Below, piece by piece: positions 55,723-64,000 of a DNA stretch of 64,000 nucleotides. Numbering within the stretch: the stretch's first letter is position 1; every line of letters starts with the position of its first letter. The notes under the pieces were generated by a model. It was not told where the DNA came from. It did no database searches and was given only the letters and a program-made list of their open reading frames with translations. Where the stretch lies: positions 1 to 64,000 of the forward strand of contig CAYMSM010000061.1 in the NCBI GenBank assembly GCA_964393105.1, in the 5' to 3' direction. Position numbers and translations under genes: made by a program. Source of the stretch: CALMEC01 sp964393105. GTDB taxonomy: Bacteria; Actinomycetota; Thermoleophilia; Miltoncostaeales; Miltoncostaeaceae.

Positions 55723-57949
55723 ACTGCGCAGGGTGCTCGATGGGCTGCTGCCGATCGTCGCAGCGGGAGCGCTTGTCGGGCTCTTGGCCGCGACGTGGTC
55801 GGGGCTGTGGAGCGAGCCCCCCAACGGCCGTCTCGCCCTCGTCACCACAATCGGCGTCCTCCTCGCGCTCGTCCGCGTCGTCGCGGGCCGCCGGGCGACG
55901 CTCTGGGTCTGCCTGTCCGCCGCAGCGGCGGCGATCGTCGCGCTGGCGGCCGCGGTCGGCTCGAAGCCGATCGCGCTCGTTCGTGGTGACGGTCCGACGT
56001 GGAGCGCCTTGGGCGACATCATTCCCGGCGGCCTGGGCAACGCATCGACAACCCCGCTGCCGTTGTCGATCGACCGCGCGCCGGCGCTGTCGGCGCTGCT
56101 CGTTCTGGTGCTCGCGGGAGCCGCGTGCCTTGTCGCGTGGCAGATCGTCGTGTCGCGCCGGCCTCTTGCCGGCATCATCGCCGCGGCTGCGAGCATGGCC
56201 TACAGGTGGACCCTCGTGCCGCCCCTGCGGCCGGTGTTGACGGGTGTGTTGACGCTTGTCATCGCGCTGGCGGTCTTTCGCCTCGCCGGCCCGCGCCGCG
56301 CGAGCCGTGCCAACTCGGGTCGCACCGCGCTGGCGGGAGGGATCATCGTCGCGCTGGCACTGATGGGCAGCATCGGCGCGGATCGCGCGCCCGCGTCATG
56401 GTGGGACTGGCGCGACTGGACGTTCGGCGCGCGCCAGGGGCCGACGAGCCTGAGCCTCAAGCAGAGCTACGGCCCCTTGACGTATCCCGACGAGCCGGTG
56501 CTGGTTGCGCGTGTCGAGGCCGACGAGCCGATTCCGCTGCGCGCCGTCGCGCTCGAGGCCTTCGACGGCACCTCGTTCGTACAGTCATCGGTCGAGATGC
56601 AGCAGGGCGGGACGCGTGGTCGCGTGCGCCTCGCTCCGGACACGCAGGGCGACCCGCGGGCGGTCACGCAAAAGATCACGCTTGGCAATGCGCGGACACC
56701 GTGGCTTCTGGCAGGTGGCCGGCCATCCGAGGTCGACGGAATCGGGCGGCGGGAGGTCTCGGTCTTCACAGACGGCGCCGTGCGCCTGCGACCCGCCCTG
56801 GCGAGCGGCACCGCCTACACGGTGCAGACGCTCGTCCCGGACCCCGGTCCAAGGGCCTTGCTCCTGGCCGGTCCATACGAGGACGTCGACCCTCACCTTC
56901 TCAGCCTCATGCCCAGCCAACTCAGCGACCCGGTCACGGTGCCGGCCTGGGGGAGCTCGGGCTCGGCCGCCGCCCGACTGGACCCGCAGGGCTTTCGCCA
57001 GTATGCAGAGGTCTACGAGCTCTCGCGCCGGATCATCGGCCGCGCACGCACCCCGTACGTGGCTGTCAACCGCATCGAGGAGTACCTGCGCAGGCTCGAC
57101 TACAGCGACACGGTCAAACGGTCCGTCGGCACTCCGGATCTGGTGGATTTCCTGCTGGTCTCGAAGCGTGGCTACTGCCAACACTTCGCCGGGGCGATGG
57201 CCCTGATGCTGCGCATGAACGGCATCCCCGCTCGTGTCGCGGTGGGCTTCACATCCGACCCGGGTCGCTTCGACCGTGAGAAGCAGTCCTACGAGATCAT
57301 CGACCGAGACGCGCACTCGTGGGTTGAGGTCCTGTTCCGGGGATATGGCTGGATTCCATTCGACCCGACACCCGGGCGCTCGGTACCAAACAGCGCATCG
57401 GTCTCGTCCTCTGCATACTCGCGCGAGGGCATCGACCTCAACATCGACGAGGAGATCGCACCGGCTCCCGTGCGACCGAGCCCGGCGCCCGACCCCAGCC
57501 TCAAGGAGCCCAGATTCAACGACGGGGGGACCGCCGCCGACCGCGGATGGGGTCCCGGTCGGTGGCTATGGACGGTCCCGGGTGTGCTGCTCGCTGCGCT
57601 CCTGGCCCCGCTCACCGCCAAGGCCGTGCGTCGGGCGCGCAGGCGCCGCGGCGACGAGCGCGCACGCGTGCTTGGGGCGGCGCGGGAGCTGGAATCGCTC
57701 CTGCTGGACCTGGGACATCCACCCGACCCGTCGGCGACAACCACAGAGCGGGCGGATACGAGCTGGCGCGAACTCGGGATCGACGCCGCAGCCATCTACG
57801 GTCTGGCGTCGGCTGCGCGCTTCGATCCATCCCCGACGCGCACGGGCTCGGGCGACGAGGCGTGGCGTGCCTTGGGTGCGGCGCGGCGGACGATCGGCTG
57901 GCGCCGGCGCCTGGGCGCCGGGCTGCGAATCCGATCGCTCCGCGACTAA
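55706..57949 (+). CDS. Transglutaminase-like membrane protein (TgpA type)
   Basis: 747 residues. About five membrane helices in the first 230 residues, a long extracytoplasmic region, and a transglutaminase core at about 470-560: KRGYCQHFAGAMALMLR (Cys), DRDAHSWVEV (His) and WIPFDPTPG (Asp). A further helix (WTVPGVLLAALLAPLTA) and a cytoplasmic helical tail follow. Together with MoxR and DUF58 it forms a common three-gene unit of unknown client, likely cell-envelope protein processing. ATG 55706 is used; a GTG three codons earlier is possible. Followed by a terminator. Confidence 0.9.
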   Translation: MPSTPELRRVLDGLLPIVAAGALVGLLAATWSGLWSEPPNGRLALVTTIGVLLALVRVVAGRRATLWVCLSAAAAAIVALAAAVGSKPIALVRGDGPTWSALGDIIPGGLGNASTTPLPLSIDRAPALSALLVLVLAGAACLVAWQIVVSRRPLAGIIAAAASMAYRWTLVPPLRPVLTGVLTLVIALAVFRLAGPRRASRANSGRTALAGGIIVALALMGSIGADRAPASWWDWRDWTFGARQGPTSLSLKQSYGPLTYPDEPVLVARVEADEPIPLRAVALEAFDGTSFVQSSVEMQQGGTRGRVRLAPDTQGDPRAVTQKITLGNARTPWLLAGGRPSEVDGIGRREVSVFTDGAVRLRPALASGTAYTVQTLVPDPGPRALLLAGPYEDVDPHLLSLMPSQLSDPVTVPAWGSSGSAAARLDPQGFRQYAEVYELSRRIIGRARTPYVAVNRIEEYLRRLDYSDTVKRSVGTPDLVDFLLVSKRGYCQHFAGAMALMLRMNGIPARVAVGFTSDPGRFDREKQSYEIIDRDAHSWVEVLFRGYGWIPFDPTPGRSVPNSASVSSSAYSREGIDLNIDEEIAPAPVRPSPAPDPSLKEPRFNDGGTAADRGWGPGRWLWTVPGVLLAALLAPLTAKAVRRARRRRGDERARVLGAARELESLLLDLGHPPDPSATTTERADTSWRELGIDAAAIYGLASAARFDPSPTRTGSGDEAWRALGAARRTIGWRRRLGAGLRIRSLRD

Positions 57950-57981
57950 GTGGTCCCCCTCGTATGTGCAGGGGAACCACT
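57949..57981 (+). terminator. Terminator hairpin after the transglutaminase gene
   Basis: AGTGGTCCCCCT pairs with AGGGGAACCACT (one mismatch), loop of nine bases, beginning at the stop codon. Confidence 0.65.
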
Positions 57982-58005
57982 CAAGGCTTGTCAGAACGGC
58001 TGCGC

Positions 58006-58011
58006 TAGCCT
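58006..58011 (+). promoter_or_regulatory. TPR gene -10 box
   Basis: TAGCCT, 12 bases before the ATG at 58024; an ATG six bases away opens only a seven-codon frame. Confidence 0.4.
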
Positions 58012-58023
58012 GGGGTATGAGCG

Positions 58024-58353
58024 ATGGATCAGGCGTTTGAGGCATACGAGTACTACCAGCGTGGGCAGGAACTGCTGCGTAATCGCGACTTCCAGGCGGC
58101 GTCCGTCGCGCTGGAGCGCGCGAAGCGGCTCGAGCCCGACAAAGGGTCGATCCGTGAGGCACTCGGTCGAGCGTACCTCTCGGCACGTGCGTACCGACAC
58201 GCGGCGGAGGAGTTCGCCGCCGCCGTTGAGCTCGCGCCGACCGACCACTACGCGCATTTCGGGCTGGGCCGAGCGCTCGAGCGGCTCGGTGACGCCACCG
58301 CAGCACGACGCCACTACACGCTCGCGCGCTGCTTCGGGTCAACCCTGGTCTAG
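58024..58353 (+). CDS. TPR-repeat protein
   Basis: 109 residues, about three tetratricopeptide units: YYQRGQELLRNRDFQAASVALERAKRLEP, the next with ALGRAYLSARAYRHAAEEFAAAVELAP and a last with AHFGLGRALERLGDATAARRHY. A small scaffold of unknown partner. Soluble; alone between two terminators or gaps. Confidence 0.85.
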   Translation: MDQAFEAYEYYQRGQELLRNRDFQAASVALERAKRLEPDKGSIREALGRAYLSARAYRHAAEEFAAAVELAPTDHYAHFGLGRALERLGDATAARRHYTLARCFGSTLV

Positions 58354-58499
58354 CCCGCCACTCCAGGGCGACGCAGTCACCCTTCGGGATGCTCAGCAGG
58401 TTGGCATCAGGGCCCGGGACTCCTTGGTGCCACCCCGGAACGATGCGCTGGGAGATGCCAATTGGCCGTGTTCGGGTTGGTCAATCGGTGGCGCGGCAC
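58354..58499. other. 146-base gap between convergent genes
   Basis: Nothing definite. Contains GCCAATTGGCC near 58457, similar to a palindrome at 29537. Confidence 0.3.
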
Positions 58500-58931
58500 C
58501 TAGCCTGGCCCGGGTTCGTGCGTGAGCCGCCCGGGCCCTCCGCCAAAGCCGGTGCTGACGAGGCCCTCGAACACCTCGTCGACGTGGGACGACAGCGCTC
58601 CCAGAAGCCCGTCGAGCGCGTCGGAGTCCAGCGCGCCCACGGGACGGTTGGCCACAAGGAACACGTCGCCGAGCGCGTCCAGCGAGAACACCCATGGCCC
58701 GGCGTCGTGGTTCTTCCGCAGCAACCGCCGGTAGACGTCCTGATGTGCGAGATCGGGGGCCCGCATGACAAACGCGCGAAACGTGACCGTGCGCTCCGTC
58801 GGGACGATTTGCACCGTGACAGCGCCTCGCCGCTGTGAGGGAACGGCGATCCAAAGGCCGTCGTCGGCGGCGCGGACGTCCAACGGGAGCGCCACCAACA
58901 TGACGAAAAGCCGCTGGTGCTCATCAATCAT
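58500..58931 (-). CDS. YbjN/type III-chaperone-like protein
   Basis: 143 residues. The pattern VTFRAFVMRAPDLAHQDVYRRLLRKN followed by ALGDVFLVANRPVG and a DALDGLLGALSSHVDEVFE helix matches the YbjN fold, which resembles type III secretion chaperones. Probably a cytosolic protein chaperone or regulator. ATG at 58931; an upstream GTG would add 11 residues. It is divergent from rimP. Confidence 0.7.
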   Translation of the reverse strand: MIDEHQRLFVMLVALPLDVRAADDGLWIAVPSQRRGAVTVQIVPTERTVTFRAFVMRAPDLAHQDVYRRLLRKNHDAGPWVFSLDALGDVFLVANRPVGALDSDALDGLLGALSSHVDEVFEGLVSTGFGGGPGRLTHEPGPG

Positions 58932-58979
58932 CCCCGGGACTCTGGCACACGTTCGGGCGCCCAAGGGGTGGTCGCGTGC

Positions 58980-58985
58980 TATCCT
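58980..58985 (+). promoter_or_regulatory. rimP-nusA operon -10 box
   Basis: TATCCT, about 80 bases before rimP, so the operon has a leader that contains the hairpin at 59021-59045. Confidence 0.45.
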
Positions 58986-59020
58986 CGCCGAGCTTCAAGC
59001 ACTCCAGAGCGGTTCGCGAG

Positions 59021-59045
59021 AAGTGGGTGTTGAGCCCACTTTTTT
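59021..59045 (+). terminator. Intrinsic terminator in the rimP-nusA leader (possible attenuator)
   Basis: AAGTGGG-TGTTGAG-CCCACTT followed by a run of T: a complete intrinsic terminator placed between promoter and rimP. TCGCG upstream can pair with CGCGA downstream (59051-59055), which overlaps the GAGAAAGG Shine-Dalgarno. It suggests attenuation, perhaps by NusA. Confidence 0.7.
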
Positions 59046-59064
59046 ATTGCCGCGAGAAAGGCCC

Positions 59065-59529
59065 ATGGGAACGACGACAATGGCCCACCAGGGCATCGAG
59101 CACGAGATCGAGGCACAGCTGGCGCGTGAGCTGCCCGCCGTCGATCTGCGCGAGGTCCAGGTCACCGGCGCGGCCGACGCCGGCACGCTTCGCGTGGTCA
59201 TCGATCACCCGGACGGCGTCGACCACGCGTTGTGCGTCGCGACCACCCGTGCGCTCGAGCAGGCGGGGCTTCGCGACCGTTTCAGCATCGAGGTCTGGTC
59301 CCCCGGTGCCGAGCCGCCGCTTCGCACCCTGGAGCATTACCGTCAGGCGATCGGTCAGCGCGTCGCCCTGCGGATCGGCGCCGCGGGCACCCGTCGCGCC
59401 CGTTCGGTCAGCGGCACCCTGGGCGCCGTCGAGCACGATCGCGTCGAGGTGACGACCGCGGACGGGGCCAACTGGATTCCGAGAAGCGCCATCCAACGCG
59501 CCCGAGTCGTTGAGAGGAACGAGCCGTGA
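59065..59529 (+). CDS. rimP: Ribosome maturation factor RimP
   Basis: 154 residues. N-terminal alpha/beta domain (HEIEAQLARELPAVDLREVQV, then LRVVIDHPDGVDHALCVATTRAL and the SIEVWSPGAEPPLR strand) and a C-terminal SH3-like domain with HYRQAIGQRVALRI. Needed for late 30S assembly. ATG 59065 with GAGAAAGG a few bases upstream. Its stop overlaps the nusA GTG. Confidence 0.92.
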   Translation: MGTTTMAHQGIEHEIEAQLARELPAVDLREVQVTGAADAGTLRVVIDHPDGVDHALCVATTRALEQAGLRDRFSIEVWSPGAEPPLRTLEHYRQAIGQRVALRIGAAGTRRARSVSGTLGAVEHDRVEVTTADGANWIPRSAIQRARVVERNEP

Positions 59530-61052
59530 ACAGGGAGATCCTCGAGGCCATCAAGATGATCGAGCGTGAGAAGGGCATCAGCGCCGAAACGCTGATCCTG
59601 GCCCTCGAGGACGCCTTGCTTGCCGCATACAAGAAGACGCCGGACGCGGTGGCGTTCGCACGCGTGCTCATCGACCGCGACGAGGGCGACATGCGCGTCC
59701 TGCAGCTCGTGCTGGACGAGGACGAGGAGCCGCGCACACTTCCCCTCGTCGAGCCGGAGTGGCCTGAGAGCGGTCCGCCCGAGGACTACGTGCCGCCAGC
59801 GCCCGACATCGACTGGTCGGCGTACGACGAGGATGAGCTCGAAGAGGTCGACGTCAGCACCGACAACTTCGGTCGGATTGCGGCGCAGACCGCAAAGCAG
59901 GTCGTCCTGCAGCGCATTCGCGAAGCCGAGCGCGAGATGATGTTCGACGAGTACGTCGACCGGGTGGGTGACGTCGTGACCGGGATCATCCAGCAGTCCG
60001 ACTCGCGGTACACCCTCGTCGACCTGGGTCGCGTCGAGGCGCTCCTGCCCGAAAGCGAGCAGGTCCGCGGCGAGCGGTACGACCACGGCGCGCGGGTCAA
60101 GGCGGTCATCGTGGACGTGCGCCACTCGACGAAGGGGCCACAGGTCATCGTCAGCCGCCGCAGCGATGAGCTGATCAAGCGGCTGTTCGAGCTCGAGGTG
60201 CCCGAGATGGCCGACGGTCTCGTCGAGATTCGAGCGGTTGCGCGCGAGGCGGGCTGGCGCTCGAAGATCGCCGTCATCTCGCGTGCGCAAGGGGTCGATC
60301 CGGTCGGTGCGTGCGTGGGTCCGCGCGGATCGCGCGTGCGCATGGTCGTCAGCGAGCTGCGCGGCGAGAAGATCGACATCATCCCGTTCAACGACGAGCC
60401 GGCGCGGTTCGTGGCCAAGGCGCTGTCTCCCGCTCGGGTGCGCGAGGTCCTGGTCGACGACGAGAATCGCCAGGCGACGGTCATCGTCCCGGACGACCAA
60501 CTGTCGCTCGCGATCGGCAAAGAGGGCATGAACGCCCGCCTCGCGGCGCGGCTGACCGGCTGGCGGATCGACATCAAGAGCGAGTCGACGTTCGCCCTCG
60601 AAGAGTCTGCAGCCGAGTTCGGCGGCACGGGACAGGGCGAGCTCCAGCGGTGCGCGGCGCTTCTTCGCAACGGCAAGCGCTGCGTCAACGCCGCGGTGCC
60701 GGGCACGCGCTACTGCAGCCTGCCGGCCCACGCGCGCCTGGCCGAGATGGAAGCCCAGGGCATGGAGGTCGGAGCCGATCAAGCCGTCAGGATCGCTGGA
60801 GCCGCCGACGCCGTGGCCCCGCCGGCCGATGCCGGGACCCCGACTGACGACGTAACGACCGAGATCGCGACGGATGCGATGCCGAACGCAGCCGATGCGC
60901 AGGAGCCCGTCGCGGACTCCGCACGCGTCGAACCCGACGACGCAGCGTCCGGCGATGCCGACCCCGTTGACGTCGACCAGGGACCAGCCGAGCGCGACGA
61001 CTCGTCGGGGGATGCCCCGACGCCGGACAGCGGCGAGGAGGACCAGCAGTAG
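59526..61052 (+). CDS. nusA: Transcription termination/antitermination factor NusA, with zinc-finger-like insert
   Basis: 508 residues. N-terminal polymerase-binding domain (EAIKMIEREKGIS), S1 domain (around 145-205, YTLVDLGRVEALLP), KH1 and KH2 (about 210-355, GVDPVGACVGPRGSRVR and LSLAIGKEGMNARLAARLTGW). After KH2 lies RCAALLRNGKRC and then CVNAAVPGTRYCSLPAH, a C-x8-C-x10-C-x4-H candidate zinc site, then an acidic 100-residue tail. The zinc-like module is not part of standard NusA. GTG overlaps rimP. Confidence 0.95.
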   Translation: MNREILEAIKMIEREKGISAETLILALEDALLAAYKKTPDAVAFARVLIDRDEGDMRVLQLVLDEDEEPRTLPLVEPEWPESGPPEDYVPPAPDIDWSAYDEDELEEVDVSTDNFGRIAAQTAKQVVLQRIREAEREMMFDEYVDRVGDVVTGIIQQSDSRYTLVDLGRVEALLPESEQVRGERYDHGARVKAVIVDVRHSTKGPQVIVSRRSDELIKRLFELEVPEMADGLVEIRAVAREAGWRSKIAVISRAQGVDPVGACVGPRGSRVRMVVSELRGEKIDIIPFNDEPARFVAKALSPARVREVLVDDENRQATVIVPDDQLSLAIGKEGMNARLAARLTGWRIDIKSESTFALEESAAEFGGTGQGELQRCAALLRNGKRCVNAAVPGTRYCSLPAHARLAEMEAQGMEVGADQAVRIAGAADAVAPPADAGTPTDDVTTEIATDAMPNAADAQEPVADSARVEPDDAASGDADPVDVDQGPAERDDSSGDAPTPDSGEEDQQ

Positions 61053-61071
61053 CCACGACCGAAAGCAAACG

Positions 61072-61347
61072 GTGGGATCTGACCACATTCCGACGCGACG
61101 GTGCCTCGGCTGCGGCGCGCACGCGCCCAAGTCGCATCTCGTGCGCTTCGTCGCGGCGCACGACGGCGATGCGCGGTACCTGGCTCGCGACGACCGTGCG
61201 AAGCTTCCCGGACGCGGTCTGTACGTCTGCCCGCGGCGCGCGTGCTTTGATCGTGCTGTCGAGCGACGCGCGTTCGCTCGGGCATCACGACTGGATGGAA
61301 TCCCGCTTGCGATCGACACGGCTTGCGCAGACACACTCGACGGCTAG
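61072..61347 (+). CDS. ylxR: YlxR-family RNA-binding protein (RNase P modulator RnpM)
   Basis: 91 residues from GTG. TRRCLGCGAHAPKSHLVRFVA and the GRGLYVCPRRACFDRAVERRAF block are the YlxR/RnpM signature. Recently YlxR was shown to bind RNase P RNA and inhibit it. Standard position between nusA and infB. Its TAG stop is inside a solo end of the MITE family. Confidence 0.93.
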   Translation: MGSDHIPTRRCLGCGAHAPKSHLVRFVAAHDGDARYLARDDRAKLPGRGLYVCPRRACFDRAVERRAFARASRLDGIPLAIDTACADTLDG

Positions 61348-61358
61348 TGCTCTGTCTC
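61344..61358 (+). repeat. Solo MITE end at the ylxR stop codon
   Basis: CTAGTGCTCTGTCTC, identical to the first 15 bases of the element at 54315-54333. No second end is visible within 200 bases. The TAG is the ylxR stop, exactly as in moxR. Confidence 0.6.
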
Positions 61359-61389
61359 GAGAGTCTCGACGCCGAAGCGAAGGAAACCG

Positions 61390-64000
61390 ATGGATCTGAC
61401 CGAAAAGCGCCGCGTTCACGAGATCGCCCGCGACGAGGGCCTGCCCAGCAGCCTCGTCGTGCAACGACTCCAGCGCGCGGGACTGCCCATCAAGACGGCC
61501 TCCTCGACGGTGACCGTCGGCGAGGCGCTCCATCTGCTGAACCCGAACCGCTACCCCAAGCCCGACACCCTCGACGCGACCCTTGCGGCCGCGGCGGAGG
61601 CCAAAGCTGCGCCCAAGAAGCGAGCGAAGGAAGCGGCCGACAAAGCGGCAGCCGACGCCGCGGCGGTCGAGCCCAAACCCAAGCGTGCGCGCCGTCGGCC
61701 CGTCGAGGCGCTCGCCGAAGCGCCGCATCCCGTCGACGAGGTTGCGGCACCCGAGACAGCCACGGTCGAAACGCCTGCGGCCGAGGCACCGGTGCCCGCC
61801 GAAGCACCCGCGCCCGTGGCCGAGGCCGTGCCGCCCGCCTCCGACGAACTGCCGCCCGAACCGGCTCCGACACCCGTCGAGCCCGCCCAGGACGAGGCTC
61901 CCGAGCCGATCGCCGCGGTTGCCACGCCAGAGGCGGTCGAGACCTCGGTCGACGCGCCCGAAACCCACGACGAGGCCCCATCCCCGGACGACGCAGTCGA
62001 GGCGCCGCCGGCAGCGGCCACAGACGACGATCCCGTCGAGACGCCTGTTCCGGCGGCTCGCCGCAAGGTCGTGCCTGCCGCACCCGCGCCGCCCCGCCCG
62101 CCGCTTCGCCGCGCCGAGGCCCCGGCGCCGCCGCGCCCGCCGCTTCGCCGCGCCGAGCCCGCGACCCCCAGCGCCAACGGCGCACCCGCCGCCGAGCCGT
62201 CGCCGACTGGAACCCGGCGTGTCCCCGGGGGTGAGCCCGTCGACGCAGGTCGTGGCGCCGACCGTGACTCCGGCCGAGGCAAGCGCCGCCGGGTCATCAT
62301 CGACGCGCAGGCCAGCAGGCGTGGCCCGGGCCCGCAGGGGCGCGATCGGCGCGGCCCGAAGGGCGGCCACCGCTCCGAAGACCGTGAACCCGCGGTCGCG
62401 ATCCCACCGTCGGACATGCCGCAGGTCGACGTGCGCTCCGGCGCCACGATCAAGGAGATGGCCGAGTCGCTCAGCATCCCCGCGACGTTGATCATCAAGA
62501 CGCTCATGGGCCTGGGCGAGCTTGCCACCATCACCCAGTCGCTGTCGGACGAGGAGATGGAGGTCGTCGCAGCCGAACTCGAGCGCAAGATCCAGATCGT
62601 CCACGCCGAGGAGGAGGACGAGTTCGCCGCGATCGAGGAGGACGCCGCCGAAAGCCTGATCGCCCGGGCGCCTGTGGTCACCGTCATGGGCCACGTCGAC
62701 CACGGCAAGACGTCGCTCTTGGACGCGATTCGCCAAACCGAGGTCGTCGCCGGTGAGGCCGGGGGCATTACCCAGCACATCGGCGCCTACCAGGTGCGCC
62801 ACCATAGCCGCGAGCTGACCTTCCTAGACACGCCGGGCCACGAGGCGTTCACCGCCATGCGTGCCCGCGGCGCCAAGATCACCGACGTCGCCGTCATCGT
62901 CGTCGCCGCCGATGACGGCGTCATGGAGACGACGATCGAGGCGATCGACCACGCGCGCGCCGCCGACGTGCCGTTCATGGTCGCGATCAATAAGATCGAC
63001 AAGGCCAACGCCAACCCCGACCGCGTCCGGCAGGAACTGTCGACCCACGACGTCATCCCGACCTCGTGGGGCGGCACCTACGAGTTCGTCGAGGTGTCCG
63101 CAATCGAGCGGACGGGTCTCGACACGTTGCTCGAAACCGTCCTGCTCGTCGCAGACGCCGACGCCGACCCCAAGGCCAACGCCGCGGCCGTTGCATCGGG
63201 CAGCGTGATCGAGTCGCGCCTCGATCCGGGCCGTGGCCCGGTCTGCACGTTGCTCGTGCAGCGGGGAACGATGCGGGTCGGCGATGTGCTCCTGGTCGGG
63301 CAGACCTTCGGTCGCGTCCGCGCCATGCACGACTTCAAGGGCGACGTCATCGACGAGGCCGGTCCGTCCGTGCCGGTCGAGGTCCTGGGCATGGACGGCG
63401 TACCGGACGCTGGCGAGCGTTTCCGCGCCGTCGAGAACGAGCGGGTCGCCCGCCAGCTGGCCGCGCAACGCTCTCATCGCATCCGCGCCGAGGAGCTTGC
63501 CAACCGCCGCCCGGTGTCCCTCGAGGACTTGTTCGCACGGGTGCAGGAGGGGCTCAACCAGCTCAACATCATCATCAAGGCGGACGTGCACGGTTCGGTC
63601 GAGGCCCTGCGGGACGCGCTCGAGAAGATCGAGCAGACCGAGGTCAAGCTGCGCGTCATCCACACGGGCGTCGGCGCGGTCACCGAATCCGACGTCAACC
63701 TTGCGGCTGCCTCCGAGGCGATCGTCATCGCGTTCAACGTGCGACCCCGACCCGAGGCGCGCCTGCTCGCCGAGCGCGAAGGCGTCGACGTGCGCAATTA
63801 CCGCGTCATCTACCGCGCGATCGAGGACATGCGCGCGGCACTCATCGGCATGCTCACGCCGGACATCGTCGAGCAAACCCTCGGCACACTCGAGGTGCGA
63901 ACGACGTTCCGCGCCTCGCGCATCGGAACGATCGCCGGCTGTTACGTCACGCATGGCATCGCGCGCCGCAACTCCAACATGAGGCTCGTGCGGGACGGCA
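61390..64000 (+). CDS. infB: Translation initiation factor IF-2 (runs off the window)
   Basis: 870 codons are in the window. N-terminal IF2_N-like segment (RRVHEIARDEGLPSSLVVQRLQ), then a 300-residue Pro/Ala/Glu-rich region including a tandem APPRPPLRRAE pair, a basic stretch, and the GTPase with G1 GHVDHGKTS, G2 GGITQHIGAY, G3 DTPGHEAF, G4 NKID and G5 VSA. Domain II and the start of C-domain (NSNMRLVRDG) follow. It places initiator tRNA on the 30S. End not seen, frame intact to the edge. ATG preceded by AGGAAACC. Confidence 0.96.
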   Translation, partial: MDLTEKRRVHEIARDEGLPSSLVVQRLQRAGLPIKTASSTVTVGEALHLLNPNRYPKPDTLDATLAAAAEAKAAPKKRAKEAADKAAADAAAVEPKPKRARRRPVEALAEAPHPVDEVAAPETATVETPAAEAPVPAEAPAPVAEAVPPASDELPPEPAPTPVEPAQDEAPEPIAAVATPEAVETSVDAPETHDEAPSPDDAVEAPPAAATDDDPVETPVPAARRKVVPAAPAPPRPPLRRAEAPAPPRPPLRRAEPATPSANGAPAAEPSPTGTRRVPGGEPVDAGRGADRDSGRGKRRRVIIDAQASRRGPGPQGRDRRGPKGGHRSEDREPAVAIPPSDMPQVDVRSGATIKEMAESLSIPATLIIKTLMGLGELATITQSLSDEEMEVVAAELERKIQIVHAEEEDEFAAIEEDAAESLIARAPVVTVMGHVDHGKTSLLDAIRQTEVVAGEAGGITQHIGAYQVRHHSRELTFLDTPGHEAFTAMRARGAKITDVAVIVVAADDGVMETTIEAIDHARAADVPFMVAINKIDKANANPDRVRQELSTHDVIPTSWGGTYEFVEVSAIERTGLDTLLETVLLVADADADPKANAAAVASGSVIESRLDPGRGPVCTLLVQRGTMRVGDVLLVGQTFGRVRAMHDFKGDVIDEAGPSVPVEVLGMDGVPDAGERFRAVENERVARQLAAQRSHRIRAEELANRRPVSLEDLFARVQEGLNQLNIIIKADVHGSVEALRDALEKIEQTEVKLRVIHTGVGAVTESDVNLAAASEAIVIAFNVRPRPEARLLAEREGVDVRNYRVIYRAIEDMRAALIGMLTPDIVEQTLGTLEVRTTFRASRIGTIAGCYVTHGIARRNSNMRLVRDG

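Overview
The window is about 64 kb of dense, GC-rich bacterial chromosome that is almost all coding on one strand or the other. It suggests an actinobacterium, most likely of the deep-branching Thermoleophilia type (Gaiellales/Solirubrobacterales). The reasons are the actinobacterial nucleoid protein gene mihF, an F420/LLM-type flavin oxidoreductase, runs of translationally coupled genes with 1- or 4-base overlaps, and many genes with a TAnnnT -10 box only 6-9 bases before the start codon and no Shine-Dalgarno, which implies leaderless mRNAs. The species is not identifiable from the sequence alone.

Layout. 1-2 kb: a leftward operon (amidohydrolase, DUF59/MIP18-like protein, zinc alcohol dehydrogenase cut by the window edge) that resembles the accessory genes of propane/acetone-type diiron monooxygenase clusters, with a divergent IclR regulator. 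3-6.2 kb: CopC-CopD fusion, a FrnE/DsbA-like thiol oxidoreductase whose first active-site Cys codon is UGA (probable selenoprotein), and a LysM-transglycosylase. 6.2-16.8 kb: membrane protein, LLM oxidoreductase, LigD, lipoprotein, epimerase, plsY, pgsA, CbxX-type AAA+ ATPase, a phosphoribosyltransferase-hydrolase fusion and an RpiR regulator. 16.9-26.3 kb: pdxS-pdxT-yebC, ruvC-ruvA-ruvB, a PAP2 phosphatase, yajC-secDF. 26.4-36.9 kb: two membrane-anchored paralogues sharing a C-terminal domain, an ABC1/UbiB kinase, recJ, rel and a LytR_C protein. 37-47 kb: hydantoinase/oxoprolinase genes, small zinc-ribbon proteins, tRNA-Arg, phosphodiesterase, RNase Z, a hotdog thioesterase and an XRE regulator, interspersed with an 80-bp intergenic repeat family. 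47-53 kb: a pyrimidine operon (PyrR leader, pyrR, pyrB, pyrC, isochorismatase) that ends in a broken carA, then mihF-gmk-coaBC. 53-58 kb: MoxR-DUF58-transglutaminase operon carrying a small TA-flanked inverted-repeat element. 58-64 kb: TPR protein, YbjN-like protein and rimP-nusA-ylxR-infB (infB runs off the end).

Most of the window is core information processing and envelope biology. The unusual parts are the UGA-containing FrnE gene with a SECIS-like hairpin, the miniature inverted-repeat element whose ends supply stop and start codons to neighbouring genes, the clustered 80-bp repeats, the missing carA-carB-pyrD-pyrF segment, and a gmk gene without a normal start codon.
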